DNA from: Pelotomaculum sp. DTU098
Lineage (GTDB): Bacteria; Bacillota; Desulfotomaculia; Desulfotomaculales; Pelotomaculaceae
Direction of reading: 5' to 3'
NCBI GenBank assembly: GCA_001512635.1
Contig: LFSA01000024.1
Location: forward strand, 17,535 to 55,996
DNA length: 38,462 bases
In this document: positions 29,168-38,393 of the stretch, piece after piece
How the letters are laid out: the number at the start of each line of letters is the position of its first letter
Position numbering within the stretch: the first letter of the stretch is position 1
Notes under the pieces: model-generated
Databases searched by the model: none
Told to the model about the DNA's origin: nothing
Seen by the model: the letters and a program-made list of their open reading frames with translations, nothing else
Position numbers and translations under genes: made by a program

Positions 29168-29189
29168 ATTCTACCTATCCACGTGTCAA
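29161..29189 (-). promoter_or_regulatory. Sigma-A type promoter of the his operon
   Basis: On the minus strand: TTGACA (29184-29189), a 17-base spacer, then TATTAT (29161-29166). The -35 box is perfect and the -10 differs in one base. The expected start is near 29154, about 75 bases before hisD. Confidence 0.82.
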
Positions 29190-29308
29190 GTAAAACTTTT
29201 TAAACAAATCAAAAAGCAACCCGGGTGCCTTAAGTTTATATTGCAGCGTTGAAATGACTTTACGTGACTTTTGTTAGTCAACTCCTGGCCAATGGCCGGT
29301 AAAACCCT

Positions 29309-29614
29309 TTAACTCTTCTCCGGTAGCCGGGCTAAACGGTCAAGCACCAGTTTGTAGCCGTCCGCTCCGTAATTGAGGCATCTTTTCACCCTGCTGATGG
29401 TAGCCGTGCTGGCACCGGTTCTTCCGGCAATTTCTCCGTAGGTCCGGTTCTCCTGGAGCATTTTGGCCACCTCCAGCCGTTGGGCAAGGGATTTCAGTTC
29501 GGCCACCGTGCAGAGGTCCTCAAAAAACTGATAGCATTCATCCCGTGTTTTTAATTGCAGAATTGCATCAAAAAGCCTGTCCAGCAATTCGTCCTTCAGC
29601 TTTCCAGAATACAA
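29309..29614 (-). CDS. yerC: TrpR-like regulator, YerC/HisR family
   Basis: DNA-binding protein of 101 residues in the TrpR/YerC-YecD family. The all-helical fold is recognised by LKTRDECYQFFEDLCTVAE, LAQRLEVAKMLQENRTYGEI and the helix-turn-helix GASTATISRVKRCLNYGADG, very close to Bacillus YerC. I chose the TTG at 29614 because GAGGAG lies eight bases upstream and the product aligns with YerC; a GTG at 29623 overlaps that site. It stands alone upstream of hisD behind its own promoter, which carries the same palindrome found at the his promoter. It is therefore most likely the autoregulated repressor of histidine genes, with histidine or a charged product as co-repressor; the ligand is unknown. 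I recall predictions of a TrpR-type HisR in Firmicutes, which agrees. Confidence 0.9.
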   Translation of the reverse strand: MYSGKLKDELLDRLFDAILQLKTRDECYQFFEDLCTVAELKSLAQRLEVAKMLQENRTYGEIAGRTGASTATISRVKRCLNYGADGYKLVLDRLARLPEKS

Positions 29615-29681
29615 GGTATCCACTCCTCAAGGCCATGAATTAAATAAAATTTTTTCCGGTATTAAAATTTACTTCTTTATC

Positions 29682-29710
29682 ATTTTAATACGTTAAAGTA
29701 ACTCTTTCAA
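29682..29710 (-). promoter_or_regulatory. yerC promoter with embedded operator 3
   Basis: On the minus strand: TTGAAA (29705-29710), 17 bases, TAAAAT (29682-29687). The palindrome TTTAA-TACG-TTAAA (29684-29697) covers the -10 box and half the spacer. This is the best of the three operator copies and implies negative autoregulation. Confidence 0.78.
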
Positions 29711-29717
29711 GAAGCAA

Positions 29718-29756
29718 AACAGGGCACTTCAAAGCAGCGCCCTTTTAATTATAATA
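29718..29756 (-). terminator. Probable terminator in the purD-yerC gap
   Basis: On the minus strand AAAAGGGC and GCCCTGTTTTG flank a 13-base loop: a 5-6 pair stem followed by a T-rich run. It lies 200 bases after purD and just upstream of the yerC promoter. The stem is short, so the call is moderate. The AT-rich 200 bases between it and purD hold no firm gene. Confidence 0.5.
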
Positions 29757-29955
29757 AAATTGGTCAGGTTAGTTAATAATAACTTTATACCTACGGCCTT
29801 CCAGTATTCTCGTATTCTGGCATTTGATTTTGTTATTTATGCCTATTTTTTTAAGTACGACCTGCGCTTTGCTTTAATGACAATTACCTGCTGGTAAAAG
29901 AGGCGATTTTGCAGCCGCCGGGTTTGAGAGGGGCCTGATTTGTTTACTGTATTCC

Positions 29956-31227
29956 TCAACGATAGCGATCCATGGCCTTTTTACCCACATCCCGGCGGTA
30001 GTGCATGCCCTCAAAATGAATATTATCTACCGCCTTGTAAGCTGTTTCAAGGGCCGCTGGTATATCCCGGCCGGTGGCGGTAACACCCAGTACCCTTCCT
30101 CCTGCCGTAACGATAGACCCGTCTTTTTCAGCAGTTCCGGCGTGAAATACAACGACCCCTTCGGGAAGACGATCAAGACCGGTTATGACCTTACCTTTTT
30201 CGTATGAACCTGGGTAGCCCCTGGAGGCCAGCACAACACAGACCGAGGCTCCTTCCCTCCATTTGATTTGGATCCTGTCCAGGCGGTTTTCCAGAACAGC
30301 GTCAATAATCTCCACCAGGTCGGTCTCCAGAAGGGTCAAGACAGGCTGCGCCTCCGGGTCGCCAAAACGGGCGTTGAACTCCAAAACCTTGGGACCCTGG
30401 CTGGTGACCATCAGACCCGCGTAGAGCACACCGCGATAGAGCCGGCCCTCCTCGCGCAGGGCGCGGACCATGGGAATCAGGATCTGTTCCATTGTCTGCC
30501 GGTGGACTTCCGGGGTGTAGACAGGTGCCGGGGCATAAGCCCCCATACCGCCGGTGTTGGGCCCCTGGTCCCCATCGTAAGCCCGTTTGTGATCCTGGGA
30601 TGAAACCATGGGAACCACGTTGACCCCGTCGGTAAAAGCCAGGATGCTGACCTCCTCGCCCTCCAGACACTCCTCCACCACAAGGCGGTTTCCCGCATCA
30701 CCAAAGGCCCGGTCTTCCATGATCGTCCGCACCGCAGCCAGGGCCGTCTGCTCATCCATGGCCACAATCACGCCCTTTCCCGCAGCCAGGCCGTCCGCCT
30801 TGACCACACAGGGAGCGCCCTTTTTCTTGATATAAGCCGAGGCTTCCCCGGGATCCGTAAATACAGCGTAAGCAGCCGTGGGAATGCCGTACTTGGCCAT
30901 GATCTCCTTGGCTACCACCTTGCTCCCTTCAATTTCAGCCGCAACCCTGGAGGGACCGAAAATCCTCAGCCCCGCTGCCTGAAACTGGTCGACAATACCC
31001 GCAGTCAAAGGGGCTTCGGGACCAACGACGGTCAAATCTATCCCCTTTTCCAGGGCAAAAGCCAAGAGCGCGGGAATATCCTCCGCACTGATTTTCACAC
31101 AGGTGGCATCCCGGGCAATGCCGGCATTACCCGGGGCACAGAATATTTCTTTCACGCGGGGACTTTGCTTCAGCTTCCAGACCAGGGCGTGTTCACGCCC
31201 GCCGCCGCCCACAACCAGAACTTTCAT
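29956..31227 (-). CDS. purD: Phosphoribosylamine-glycine ligase
   Basis: GAR synthetase, second step of purine synthesis, joining phosphoribosylamine and glycine with ATP. The 423 residues are the standard length. The N-terminus KVLVVGGGGREHALVWKL is diagnostic. The ATP-grasp domain shows CVVKADGLAAGKGVIVA, EECLEGEEVSILAFTDG and EFNARFGDPEAQPVL. The ATG at 31227 follows a GGGGAGTG-type site. It is the last gene of the pur operon, as in Bacillus, after a 175-base gap from purH. Confidence 0.97.
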   Translation of the reverse strand: MKVLVVGGGGREHALVWKLKQSPRVKEIFCAPGNAGIARDATCVKISAEDIPALLAFALEKGIDLTVVGPEAPLTAGIVDQFQAAGLRIFGPSRVAAEIEGSKVVAKEIMAKYGIPTAAYAVFTDPGEASAYIKKKGAPCVVKADGLAAGKGVIVAMDEQTALAAVRTIMEDRAFGDAGNRLVVEECLEGEEVSILAFTDGVNVVPMVSSQDHKRAYDGDQGPNTGGMGAYAPAPVYTPEVHRQTMEQILIPMVRALREEGRLYRGVLYAGLMVTSQGPKVLEFNARFGDPEAQPVLTLLETDLVEIIDAVLENRLDRIQIKWREGASVCVVLASRGYPGSYEKGKVITGLDRLPEGVVVFHAGTAEKDGSIVTAGGRVLGVTATGRDIPAALETAYKAVDNIHFEGMHYRRDVGKKAMDRYR

Positions 31228-31402
31228 TTAATCACTCCCCCCTTGAAATCTCCTTTTCAAGCTTTCTCAGGAAATGGGAAATTTCCCGTTCCCGGGCCTG
31301 TAAATTTAACCTGTAACTGCGGTACATAAAGTCCTTTGACCTGGAAAATGAACAGGTCCGTTTTGGCAATAGGAAAAAGGCCAACCAGCGTTGTTCCAGT
31401 AG

Positions 31403-32944
31403 CTAGTGTTTAAAATGCCTGATGCCTGTAAAGATCATAGCCATATTAAACTCATCGGCGATCTTGATTGATTCTTCATCACGGATAGAACCGCCGGGCT
31501 GGACCACAGCTGTAATACCGGCCCGGGCCGCCTCCTGGAGCGAATCGCCGAAGGGGAAGTAAGCATCGGAACCCATAACCGCACCCCTGGCCTTATCCCC
31601 GGCCTGCTGCAGGGCAATCCGGACCGAGCCTACCCGGTTCATCTGACCGGCACCTGCGCCGATTAACTGGCGCCCCTTGGTTACCACAATGGCATTGGAC
31701 TTGACGTGCTTGACCACAGTCATGGCAAAAAACAGTTCTTCCATTTCTTCTTTGGTGGGCTGTCTTTTGGTAACAACTTTGATTTCGGCCGGGTTCAGCA
31801 CTATCCGGTCCGCTTCCTGAACCAGCAGACCGCCGTTTATCTTGCGGATATCCAGCCGGTCGCTGGTCTGGCCGGCAATTTCACCGGTTTTCAGCAAGCG
31901 CAAATTAACCTTTTTCTTGAGGATAGCAAGGGCATCCTCCTGATAACCGGGAGCAATAATAGCCTCCAGGTACAGTTTGGACATTTCCTCCGCAGTTTCC
32001 GGGTCCACTTCCCGGTTCAAGGCTACAATACCTCCGAAGGCCGAAATGGGGTCCCCCTCCAGGGCTTTCTTGTAAGCCTCCAGCAGACTGGAAGCGCAGG
32101 CACAGCCGCAGGGATTGTTATGCTTGATTATTACTGCGGTAGGCTCTGTAAACTCCCGCACCAATTCAAAAGCTGAATTCAAGTCCAGGATATTATTGTA
32201 GGATAGCTCCTTGCCCCAAAGCTGGACGGCATTGCCGGCACAGGGGCCGGTAACCGCCGGGTCACGGTAAAAGGCCGCCTTCTGGTGCGGGTTTTCCCCG
32301 TAGCGAAGGACTTGAACACGTTTGAAGGGGATATTAAGGGTGGTCGGGAATAACTCCTCGCTTTCCCCCGGGCCCTCCAGGTAGGCAGCGATGGCAGCAT
32401 CATAGGCTGAGGTGTGAGCGAAGGCCTCCCGGGCCAGGGACAGCCTCAAGTCATCCCCCACCTCACCGCTGCGGAGGGCCTCCAGAACCTCATCGTAGCG
32501 GGCCGGGTTCACCACAACCAGAACATAACGGTGGTTCTTGGCAGCCGAACGTACCATGGAGGGGCCGCCGATATCGATATTCTCGATGGCTTCTTCCAGA
32601 GTGACCCCCGGTTTTGCCACGGTCTCCCGGAAGGGATAAAGGTTTACCGCCACAAGGTCAATGGGTTTAATCCCGTGTTTATCCAGCTGGCCCAGGTGGT
32701 CAGGATTGCGCAGGGCCAGGATCCCGCCATGCACGGCAGGGTGCAGGGTCTTAACCCGCCCGTTTAAAATTTCAGGAAAACCGGTGACGTCGGATATGTA
32801 AGTAACTGGTACCCCGGCTTCCCGTAAAGTTTTGGCCGTGCCACCGGTGGATATGATCTCAACTCCCAGCTCCACGAGTCCCCGGGCAAATTGAACGACT
32901 CCCTCCTTGTTGGATACACTGATTAAAGCACGCTTAACGGGCAT
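31403..32944 (-). CDS. purH: Bifunctional AICAR transformylase/IMP cyclohydrolase
   Basis: Last two steps to IMP. The 513 residues split into an MGS-like IMP cyclohydrolase domain ([33 protein letters not shown]; residues 1-195) and the AICAR formyltransferase domain with [22 protein letters not shown] and [21 protein letters not shown] also comes from the HisF reaction, so this enzyme links the two operons in the window. The ATG at 32944 follows GGAGGAGG with about four bases spacing and starts 17 bases after purN. Confidence 0.97.
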   Translation of the reverse strand: MPVKRALISVSNKEGVVQFARGLVELGVEIISTGGTAKTLREAGVPVTYISDVTGFPEILNGRVKTLHPAVHGGILALRNPDHLGQLDKHGIKPIDLVAVNLYPFRETVAKPGVTLEEAIENIDIGGPSMVRSAAKNHRYVLVVVNPARYDEVLEALRSGEVGDDLRLSLAREAFAHTSAYDAAIAAYLEGPGESEELFPTTLNIPFKRVQVLRYGENPHQKAAFYRDPAVTGPCAGNAVQLWGKELSYNNILDLNSAFELVREFTEPTAVIIKHNNPCGCACASSLLEAYKKALEGDPISAFGGIVALNREVDPETAEEMSKLYLEAIIAPGYQEDALAILKKKVNLRLLKTGEIAGQTSDRLDIRKINGGLLVQEADRIVLNPAEIKVVTKRQPTKEEMEELFFAMTVVKHVKSNAIVVTKGRQLIGAGAGQMNRVGSVRIALQQAGDKARGAVMGSDAYFPFGDSLQEAARAGITAVVQPGGSIRDEESIKIADEFNMAMIFTGIRHFKH

Positions 32945-32961
32945 ACTTCCTCCTCCTGTCT

Positions 32962-33573
32962 TTATTTTGTAATAAATACTTTGCGGCCCTGGATTTTTAA
33001 ACGCCCCTCGGCGTAAAGCCGGATAGCCTCCGGATAGATTTTGTGCTCCTGCTCCAGGATCCGGGTCGCCAGGGTATCAGGTGTATCGTCATCGTAAACA
33101 GGAACAACAGCCTGGATGATGATGGGACCCGTGTCCATTCCTTCATCAACAAAATGTACGGTACAGCCGCTATATTTCACCCCGTACTCCCAGGCCTGCT
33201 TCTGTGCGTGCAGTCCCGGAAATGAGGGCAGAAGCGCCGGGTGGATGTTCATAATGCGATTGCTATATGCATCAAGGATTACCCTACCCACCAGCCTCAT
33301 ATACCCGGCCAGGCAAACCAGGTCTACTTTATTTTGCCTCAGGATATCCAGGATAGCCCTTTCGTAGTCATCTTTGGACGCATAATACCCGAAACCCACG
33401 TACCTGGCCGGGATGCCGGCCCGGCGTGCCCGTTCAAGGGCGAAGGCATCCTTATTGTCGCTGATGACTACAACAACTTCCGCGCCGATTTTACCTGCCG
33501 CGGCTGCATCCATAATGGACTGGAGGTTGGAACCCCGGCCGGAAGCCAGAATGCCTAGACGCAGCGTACTCAA
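32962..33573 (-). CDS. purN: Phosphoribosylglycinamide formyltransferase
   Basis: GAR transformylase using 10-formyl-THF, 203 residues. [17 protein letters not shown] binds the phosphate; the catalytic N-H pair lies in [13 protein letters not shown] and the aspartate in [11 protein letters not shown]. The start is TTG at 33573, six bases after GGAGGGG. It follows purM by 41 bases. The ATP/formate-dependent PurT is not needed if this enzyme works, and none is seen here. Confidence 0.97.
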   Translation of the reverse strand: MSTLRLGILASGRGSNLQSIMDAAAAGKIGAEVVVVISDNKDAFALERARRAGIPARYVGFGYYASKDDYERAILDILRQNKVDLVCLAGYMRLVGRVILDAYSNRIMNIHPALLPSFPGLHAQKQAWEYGVKYSGCTVHFVDEGMDTGPIIIQAVVPVYDDDTPDTLATRILEQEHKIYPEAIRLYAEGRLKIQGRKVFITK

Positions 33574-33614
33574 TTAGATCCCCTCCAAAAACTTAATGGT
33601 CAATCCCTGGTTAT

Positions 33615-34667
33615 TTAATCCAAATATTTTACTTTCTCGCTGCCTTCCTCCGCAACAACTTCACCGATGAGGTAACTGTTTTCGCCCAGGTTCTTCAGGT
33701 GAGCCATAACCGGGCCGGCCTCTTCCCCAGGTACTACCACCACAAGACCGATGCCCATGTTGAATGTGCGCCGCATCTCTGCTTCGGAAACCCCGCCAAT
33801 CTCCTGGATCAGGTTGAATACAGGCAGCACAGGCCATGTCCCTGTGCGGATCCTGATCCCCAGGCCAGCCGGAAGGATGCGGGGAATATTTTCCGTAAGC
33901 CCGCCCCCGGTAATGTGGGCAAGACCTTTAATTTGAAAACGTTCCAGTAAGGGGAGAACGGTTTTGACGTAAATCCTGGTTGGTTCCAGTAATTCCTCCC
34001 CCAGAGTGCGCCCCAGCTGGTGCAGGTAGGTGTCCAGGCTGTAACCAGCCCGTTCCAGTAAAACTTTTCTGGCCAGAGAGTAGCCGTTGCTGTGCAACCC
34101 GGAGGAGGGAAGGCCTATGAGCCTGTCCCCGGGCTTGATCCCGCTGCCGTCGACAATCCGGCTGCGTTCCACAACGCCCACGGCAAAGCCTGCCAGATCG
34201 TACTCCTCGGGACCGTAAAAACCCGGCATTTCTGCTGTTTCCCCGCCAATCAGGGCGCATCCCGCCTGCCGGCAGCCCTCCGCCACACCGCCCACAATAG
34301 CGGCTACTTTTTCAGGAACCAGCCGGCCCACTGCCAGGTAATCCAGGAAAAAGAGCGGTTCCGCCCCCTGTACCAGAATATCGTTCACACACATGGCTAC
34401 CGCGTCAATACCTATGGTATCGTGGCGATCCGCCAGCATGGCCACCCGTAGTTTGGTGCCTACACCGTCCGCTCCCGAAACCAGCACCGGTTCCCGGTAT
34501 TTCTTCACATCAAGGGCAAAAAAACCCCCGAAACTTCCAATATCAGCTAAAACCTCCGGCCGAAAAGTGCTCCGTACAGCGTCGCGCATCAAGCGCACTG
34601 CCTCGTTCCCGGCTTCGATGTCGACGCCGGCGTCAGCATAGGTAAGGCCTTTATTTTCCTCAGTCAT
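33615..34667 (-). CDS. purM: Phosphoribosylformylglycinamidine cyclo-ligase
   Basis: AIR synthetase, 350 residues, which closes the imidazole ring with ATP. The N-terminal motif [16 protein letters not shown], the glycine-rich [25 protein letters not shown] and [15 protein letters not shown] are family marks. I chose the ATG at 34667, seven bases after GGAGGT; a TTG at 34682 is in frame but lies on that site. In Bacillus, purSQLF stand between purC and purM; here a 244-base gap with no gene takes their place. Confidence 0.97.
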   Translation of the reverse strand: MTEENKGLTYADAGVDIEAGNEAVRLMRDAVRSTFRPEVLADIGSFGGFFALDVKKYREPVLVSGADGVGTKLRVAMLADRHDTIGIDAVAMCVNDILVQGAEPLFFLDYLAVGRLVPEKVAAIVGGVAEGCRQAGCALIGGETAEMPGFYGPEEYDLAGFAVGVVERSRIVDGSGIKPGDRLIGLPSSGLHSNGYSLARKVLLERAGYSLDTYLHQLGRTLGEELLEPTRIYVKTVLPLLERFQIKGLAHITGGGLTENIPRILPAGLGIRIRTGTWPVLPVFNLIQEIGGVSEAEMRRTFNMGIGLVVVVPGEEAGPVMAHLKNLGENSYLIGEVVAEEGSEKVKYLD

Positions 34668-34911
34668 ACACAAAACCTCCAATTAGCTGGGGGTGACATA
34701 AATGGTTACCCTGGTTAACATCTGAAAAAGCTAACCATGCCCTGCGGCACGGTGGCCGTAAGGACAGGCTGGGTTTAATTAATGAATACCCAGCTACCAA
34801 CCCCGTGCCCTTTCTGGGATAGATCCCTCGACCAACACCTGTTGCTACCCGGGCGCCGGGCAAATACAAGGACTTACTACAGATAGACGAAAAACCTGGC
34901 CCTTTTTCCTC

Positions 34912-35640
34912 TTATTGTACCTGGTTGAAGCTCTTTCCCGTAAGCCTCTTAAATATTTCCTCATAAGCCCCTTCTACGTTACCCAGGTCCCGGCGAAAAC
35001 GGTCCTTGTCCAGCCTTTCACGGGTTTTACGATCCCAGAAGCGGCAGGTGTCGGGAGATATTTCATCCCCCAGGAGGACTTCTCCTGCCTTAAGTCCGAA
35101 CTCCAGCTTGCAATCCACCAGGTCGAGTTCCTTGTCCGACAGGTATTCAAGCAGGATGCCGTTAACAGCCAGGGCGATTTCTTTAATCCGTTCCAACTGG
35201 CGGGGTGTGGCAAGGTTGAGGACCCTGATATGATCGTCGTTAACCAGGGGGTCGCCCAGCTCGTCGTTCTTGTAATAAAACTCGACTACTGGACAGGGCA
35301 GCACCGTACCCTCGGGCAGTCCCAGACGGATGGACAGGCTGCCTGCTGCAATATTGCGGACCACCACCTCCACTGGAATAATCCTAAGGGGCTTGACCAG
35401 CATCTCCCGTTCACCGCACAGCCCCACAAAGTGCGTTGGAATGCCCCGCTCCTCCAAGAGCCGGAAAAAGACGGCCGAAATTTGATTGTTGAGCGCTCCT
35501 TTGTTTTGTATGGTTCCTTTCTTGGCCCCGTTGAACGCCGTGGCGTCATCCTTAAACTCAACCAGGTACTGGTCCGGACGATCTGTGCGGTAGATCCGCT
35601 TGGCCTTACCCTCGTAAAGCATTTCAAGCTTTTGCAGCAC
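34912..35640 (-). CDS. purC: SAICAR synthetase
   Basis: Phosphoribosylaminoimidazole-succinocarboxamide synthase, 242 residues, joining CAIR and aspartate with [17 protein letters not shown] near the start, [34 protein letters not shown] and VDCKLEFG are typical. The start is GTG at 35640 behind AGGAGGT with seven bases between. A 250-base spacer without a gene separates it from purB. Confidence 0.97.
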   Translation of the reverse strand: MLQKLEMLYEGKAKRIYRTDRPDQYLVEFKDDATAFNGAKKGTIQNKGALNNQISAVFFRLLEERGIPTHFVGLCGEREMLVKPLRIIPVEVVVRNIAAGSLSIRLGLPEGTVLPCPVVEFYYKNDELGDPLVNDDHIRVLNLATPRQLERIKEIALAVNGILLEYLSDKELDLVDCKLEFGLKAGEVLLGDEISPDTCRFWDRKTRERLDKDRFRRDLGNVEGAYEEIFKRLTGKSFNQVQ

Positions 35641-35890
35641 GCTCTAAACCTCCTGTTCCCCTGAGCTAACCCCTCGTAAAAAATTTTCTAAATAGGTCGG
35701 CTACCCGCCGGGCGAAAGCCGGTTCCCTTTTACAGCCCGGGCTTATTAACCATACAGGCACCTGCCATTACATGAGGCTGTTTATCATAATTCTTAGGAA
35801 ATGTAGATTTGGATACCCCAGGCCCCTGGCAGACTCCAACCAAAACCCCTGGCCAAAACCTTCCGGTGTTTTACGCCACGGCTTTCGACC

Positions 35891-37186
35891 TCACAGGCCG
35901 AACCTTTTATAAATCTCGTCAACGCGCTTCAGGTGGTAGCTAACGTCGAACAGTTTGTCAATCTCTTCCTCGCTGAGCTTGGCGGTTACGTCGCCGTCCT
36001 TCAGCAGCAGGACGCGGAAGCTCTCCCCGGTGCGCCAGGACTGCATGGCATTCCGCTGTACCAGCTCGTAAGCCCGCTCCCTGGAGAGCCCCTTCTCCTC
36101 AACCAGGGCCAGGAGAACCCGCTGGGAAAAAATAAGTCCGTGGGTGCGTTCCAGGTTACGCCTCATGTTTTCGGGGTAAACCTGAAGGTTGGTGATGATG
36201 TCTACCAGCTTGACCAGCATGTAGTCCAGGATAATGGTGCTGTCGGGGACGATAACCCGCTCCACCGAGGAATGGGAGATGTCCCGTTCGTTCCAGAGGG
36301 CAACGTTTTCCACGGCCGCCAGGGCGTTCCCCCGCAAGAGGCGGGCCATACCGGATATGCGTTCCCCGGTGATGGGGTTGCGCTTGTGGGGCATGGCCGA
36401 AGAACCCTTCTGCCCTTTGCGGAAGGGCTCCTCCACCTCCAGGATGTCCGTGCGCTGGAGGGTGCGCAGCTCGGTGGCGAATTTATCCAGGGAGCTGCCG
36501 ATGACGGCGATGGTGGTCAGGTATTCGGCGTGGCGATCCCTTTGCAGCACCTGCGTGGAGAGCCTGGCTGGCTTTAGACCCAGCCTGGCACACACATGGG
36601 CTTCCACCCGGGGGTCGACGTTGGCATATGTCCCCACGGCACCGGAAATCTTACCCACGCTGATAGTCTCCACGGCCTGCTCCATCCGGCGGATGTTGCG
36701 TTCGGTTTCATCCACCCAGAGCAGCATCTTCAAGCCGAAGGTGATGGGCTCGGCGTGAATGCCGTGGGTGCGCCCGATCATTACCGTATGACGGTGTTCC
36801 ACTGCCTTTGCCAGCAGCGCCTCCCTGAGCTGCTTCAGCCTTGTCACCAGGTGCTCCCCGGCTTCCTTCATCAGGGCGGACAGGGCGGTGTCCACCACAT
36901 CCGAGGAGGTCAGGCCGAGGTGGATGTACCGGGCTGCCTCCCCCACATATTCGCCAACGTTAGTAACAAAGGCAATAACGTCGTGATTAGTTACCGCTTC
37001 TATCTCGGCAATGCGTCGCACGTCAAAATTAGCCCTTTCTTTAATCTGAGCCAGGGCATCCGGCGGAATCTGGCCCAGTTCAGCCAGGGCTTCACAGGCG
37101 TAAATCTCCACCTCCAGCCATTTCCTGAACTTGCTCTCTTCCGACCAGATTCTTCTCATTTCCGGCATTGTATAGCGCTCAATCAT
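35891..37186 (-). CDS. purB: Adenylosuccinate lyase
   Basis: Fumarase-superfamily lyase of 431 residues that acts twice: on SAICAR and on adenylosuccinate. The signature GSSAMPHKRNPITGE is present, with LTSSDVVDTALS and GRTHGIHAEPITFG carrying the catalytic histidine. The ATG at 37186 follows AGGAGG with eight bases between. It lies 173 bases after purE. Length and order agree with Gram-positive pur operons. Confidence 0.97.
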   Translation of the reverse strand: MIERYTMPEMRRIWSEESKFRKWLEVEIYACEALAELGQIPPDALAQIKERANFDVRRIAEIEAVTNHDVIAFVTNVGEYVGEAARYIHLGLTSSDVVDTALSALMKEAGEHLVTRLKQLREALLAKAVEHRHTVMIGRTHGIHAEPITFGLKMLLWVDETERNIRRMEQAVETISVGKISGAVGTYANVDPRVEAHVCARLGLKPARLSTQVLQRDRHAEYLTTIAVIGSSLDKFATELRTLQRTDILEVEEPFRKGQKGSSAMPHKRNPITGERISGMARLLRGNALAAVENVALWNERDISHSSVERVIVPDSTIILDYMLVKLVDIITNLQVYPENMRRNLERTHGLIFSQRVLLALVEEKGLSRERAYELVQRNAMQSWRTGESFRVLLLKDGDVTAKLSEEEIDKLFDVSYHLKRVDEIYKRFGL

Positions 37187-37359
37187 AGGTTAACCTCCTG
37201 CCTAATCCTATAACCAGGACAACAGTTTTATTTGCCACCAAATAATGTACGTAATCAAAAATGCTCATTGAACCCGCGAGGGACCGGGCATTCAGCAGCA
37301 CCCTTTTACTGGACCGCCTCAGAGTTACCCGCCCGCCCTGGTGCTGTATGTAATAAAAA

Positions 37360-37893
37360 CTACTTTTCTTTCCTTTCCTGACGCTCCAGGTAACCCTTGA
37401 TGCCCAGCTTCGACAGGTCATCATCCTTCGCCATGACCTGCTTTGCCAGCCTCTCTTTATAAGCCGCAACTCTGGACCGGACTTCCGGATCAGTGGCGCC
37501 AATAATCTGGGCGGCAAGGATGCCGGCATTCCGCGCACCGTTGATGGCAACAGTGGCCACGGGCACACCGGAGGGCATCTGGACAATGGCGTAAAGGGCG
37601 TCTATACCGTTCAAGGCACCTGATTTGATGGGAACACCAATAACCGGTAGAGGGGTATAAGCCGCAATTACGCCCGGCAGGTGGGCTGCCCCCCCCGCCC
37701 CCGCGATGATCACCGCCAGACCGCGCCCCGCGGCCTCACGCGCATAAGCAGCCGTTTTATCCGGCACCCGGTGCGCGGAAGAAATAACAGCCTCCCAGAG
37801 AATCCCCAATTCATCCAGGATATCAGCAGCTTCCTTCATAACCGACAGATCCGAGTCACTGCCCATGACAATGCCCACTTTGGGTTTGGACAT
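37360..37893 (-). CDS. purE: N5-carboxyaminoimidazole ribonucleotide mutase
   Basis: Class I PurE, 177 residues, which moves the carboxyl group of N5-CAIR to make CAIR. VGIVMGSDSDLSVMKEA, SSAHRVPDKT and AGAGGAAHLPGVIAAYTPLP line the active site. The C-terminus is slightly longer and charged (LERQERKEK). PurK, its usual partner, does not follow; it may be elsewhere, or high CO2 may suffice. The ATG at 37893 has AGGAG upstream. It is the first gene of the operon, about 200 bases after the riboswitch terminator. Confidence 0.97.
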   Translation of the reverse strand: MSKPKVGIVMGSDSDLSVMKEAADILDELGILWEAVISSAHRVPDKTAAYAREAAGRGLAVIIAGAGGAAHLPGVIAAYTPLPVIGVPIKSGALNGIDALYAIVQMPSGVPVATVAINGARNAGILAAQIIGATDPEVRSRVAAYKERLAKQVMAKDDDLSKLGIKGYLERQERKEK

Positions 37894-38092
37894 GGTTTAT
37901 TACTCCTTTACTCTTATTATTGGATTGCTTCCCAGCCTGTTGCAAATATTATAGACAGGCGGCCGGGATTCATACCCGTAGTAAAAGGCATACCCAGGCA
38001 GGCCGGGCAAGCTGGCCTTACTTTTTGCTTTTTTAGAGGGCAAGGAGAGGTTCCCTTTGCTTCCTTTACCCCCTTTTGCTACTTCACCAGGC

Positions 38093-38154
38093 AATAAAAA
38101 ACGCAAACCCGGGCAGATAGATTTCGTTTGTGAGCGAAACCTACCCGCCTGGGC
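38093..38154 (-). terminator. Riboswitch-controlled intrinsic terminator of the pur operon
   Basis: On the minus strand CCCAGGCGGGTAGGTTTCG (38153-38135) pairs with CGAAATCTATCTGCCCGGG (38125-38107) around a short loop and leads into GCGTTTTTTA. The 5' arm is also the conserved 3' end of the aptamer, so folding of the aptamer and of the terminator exclude each other. Confidence 0.88.
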
Positions 38155-38282
38155 TTTTATCCCTTCCCGGTGTAGCCTGCGGAAGATGGGCCCACTCCGG
38201 CCAACCCCCTAAGGCCTGTCCCGCTTGGTCCGAACCGCCCCTCATAATAGTTGGGCGTGGAACCCTAGGCACACTTTCTCTC
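38135..38282 (-). ncRNA. ykkC-family riboswitch, PRPP type
   Basis: The minus-strand leader holds the ykkC hallmark GTGTGCCTAGGGTTCC (38275-38260), a variable hairpin, CGGACCAAG (38235-38227), and the 3' block CTACACCGGGAAGGG (38175-38161) then AAGCCCAGGCGGGTAGGTTT (38156-38137). The 5' and 3' ends match the aptamer I recall for the PRPP-sensing (subtype 2b) class. The position before purE supports PRPP over guanidine or ppGpp. Since the aptamer's 3' end is the terminator's 5' arm, ligand binding should stop termination and turn the pur genes on. A guanine aptamer, often found in tandem with this class, is not seen. Confidence 0.85.
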
Positions 38283-38290
38283 TTTCTTTA

Positions 38291-38360
38291 TCGAGTTTTT
38301 CAGCTAAACAAAACAAGAACGCCCGCAAAAAGGGCATAACGGGCTACTTCCTTAACTCGA
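38291..38360 (-). other. Structured leader between pur promoter and aptamer
   Basis: In the transcript TCGAGTT (38360-38354) can pair with AACTCGA (38297-38291), enclosing a second hairpin GCCCG/CGGGC (38344-38340 with 38325-38321) that is followed by GTTCTTGTTTT. The inner part has an alternative pairing (GCCC TTTTTGC GGGC). It looks like an early terminator or a small regulatory fold; its role is unknown. Confidence 0.5.
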
Positions 38361-38364
38361 GTTT

Positions 38365-38393
38365 ATCTTAACAAATTTTGCATAAAATTTCAA
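38365..38393 (-). promoter_or_regulatory. Sigma-A type promoter of the pur operon
   Basis: On the minus strand TTGAAA (38388-38393), exactly 17 bases, TAAGAT (38365-38370). The region is AT-rich and the predicted start is near 38358, about 75 bases before the aptamer. No PurR-type box could be identified with confidence. Confidence 0.75.

Noticed and set aside
29759-29960. Minus-strand frame starting TTG over the purD stop, with an A7 run that could shift into a second frame ending GRRYKVIIN
   Set aside because: No ribosome binding site, and its K/I/N-rich sequence is what AT-rich non-coding DNA would give. Only conservation could rescue it.
38291-38360. Guanine/adenine riboswitch in tandem with the PRPP aptamer
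   Set aside because: The conserved purine-aptamer junction bases and the two kissing loops are absent; only one inner hairpin can form.
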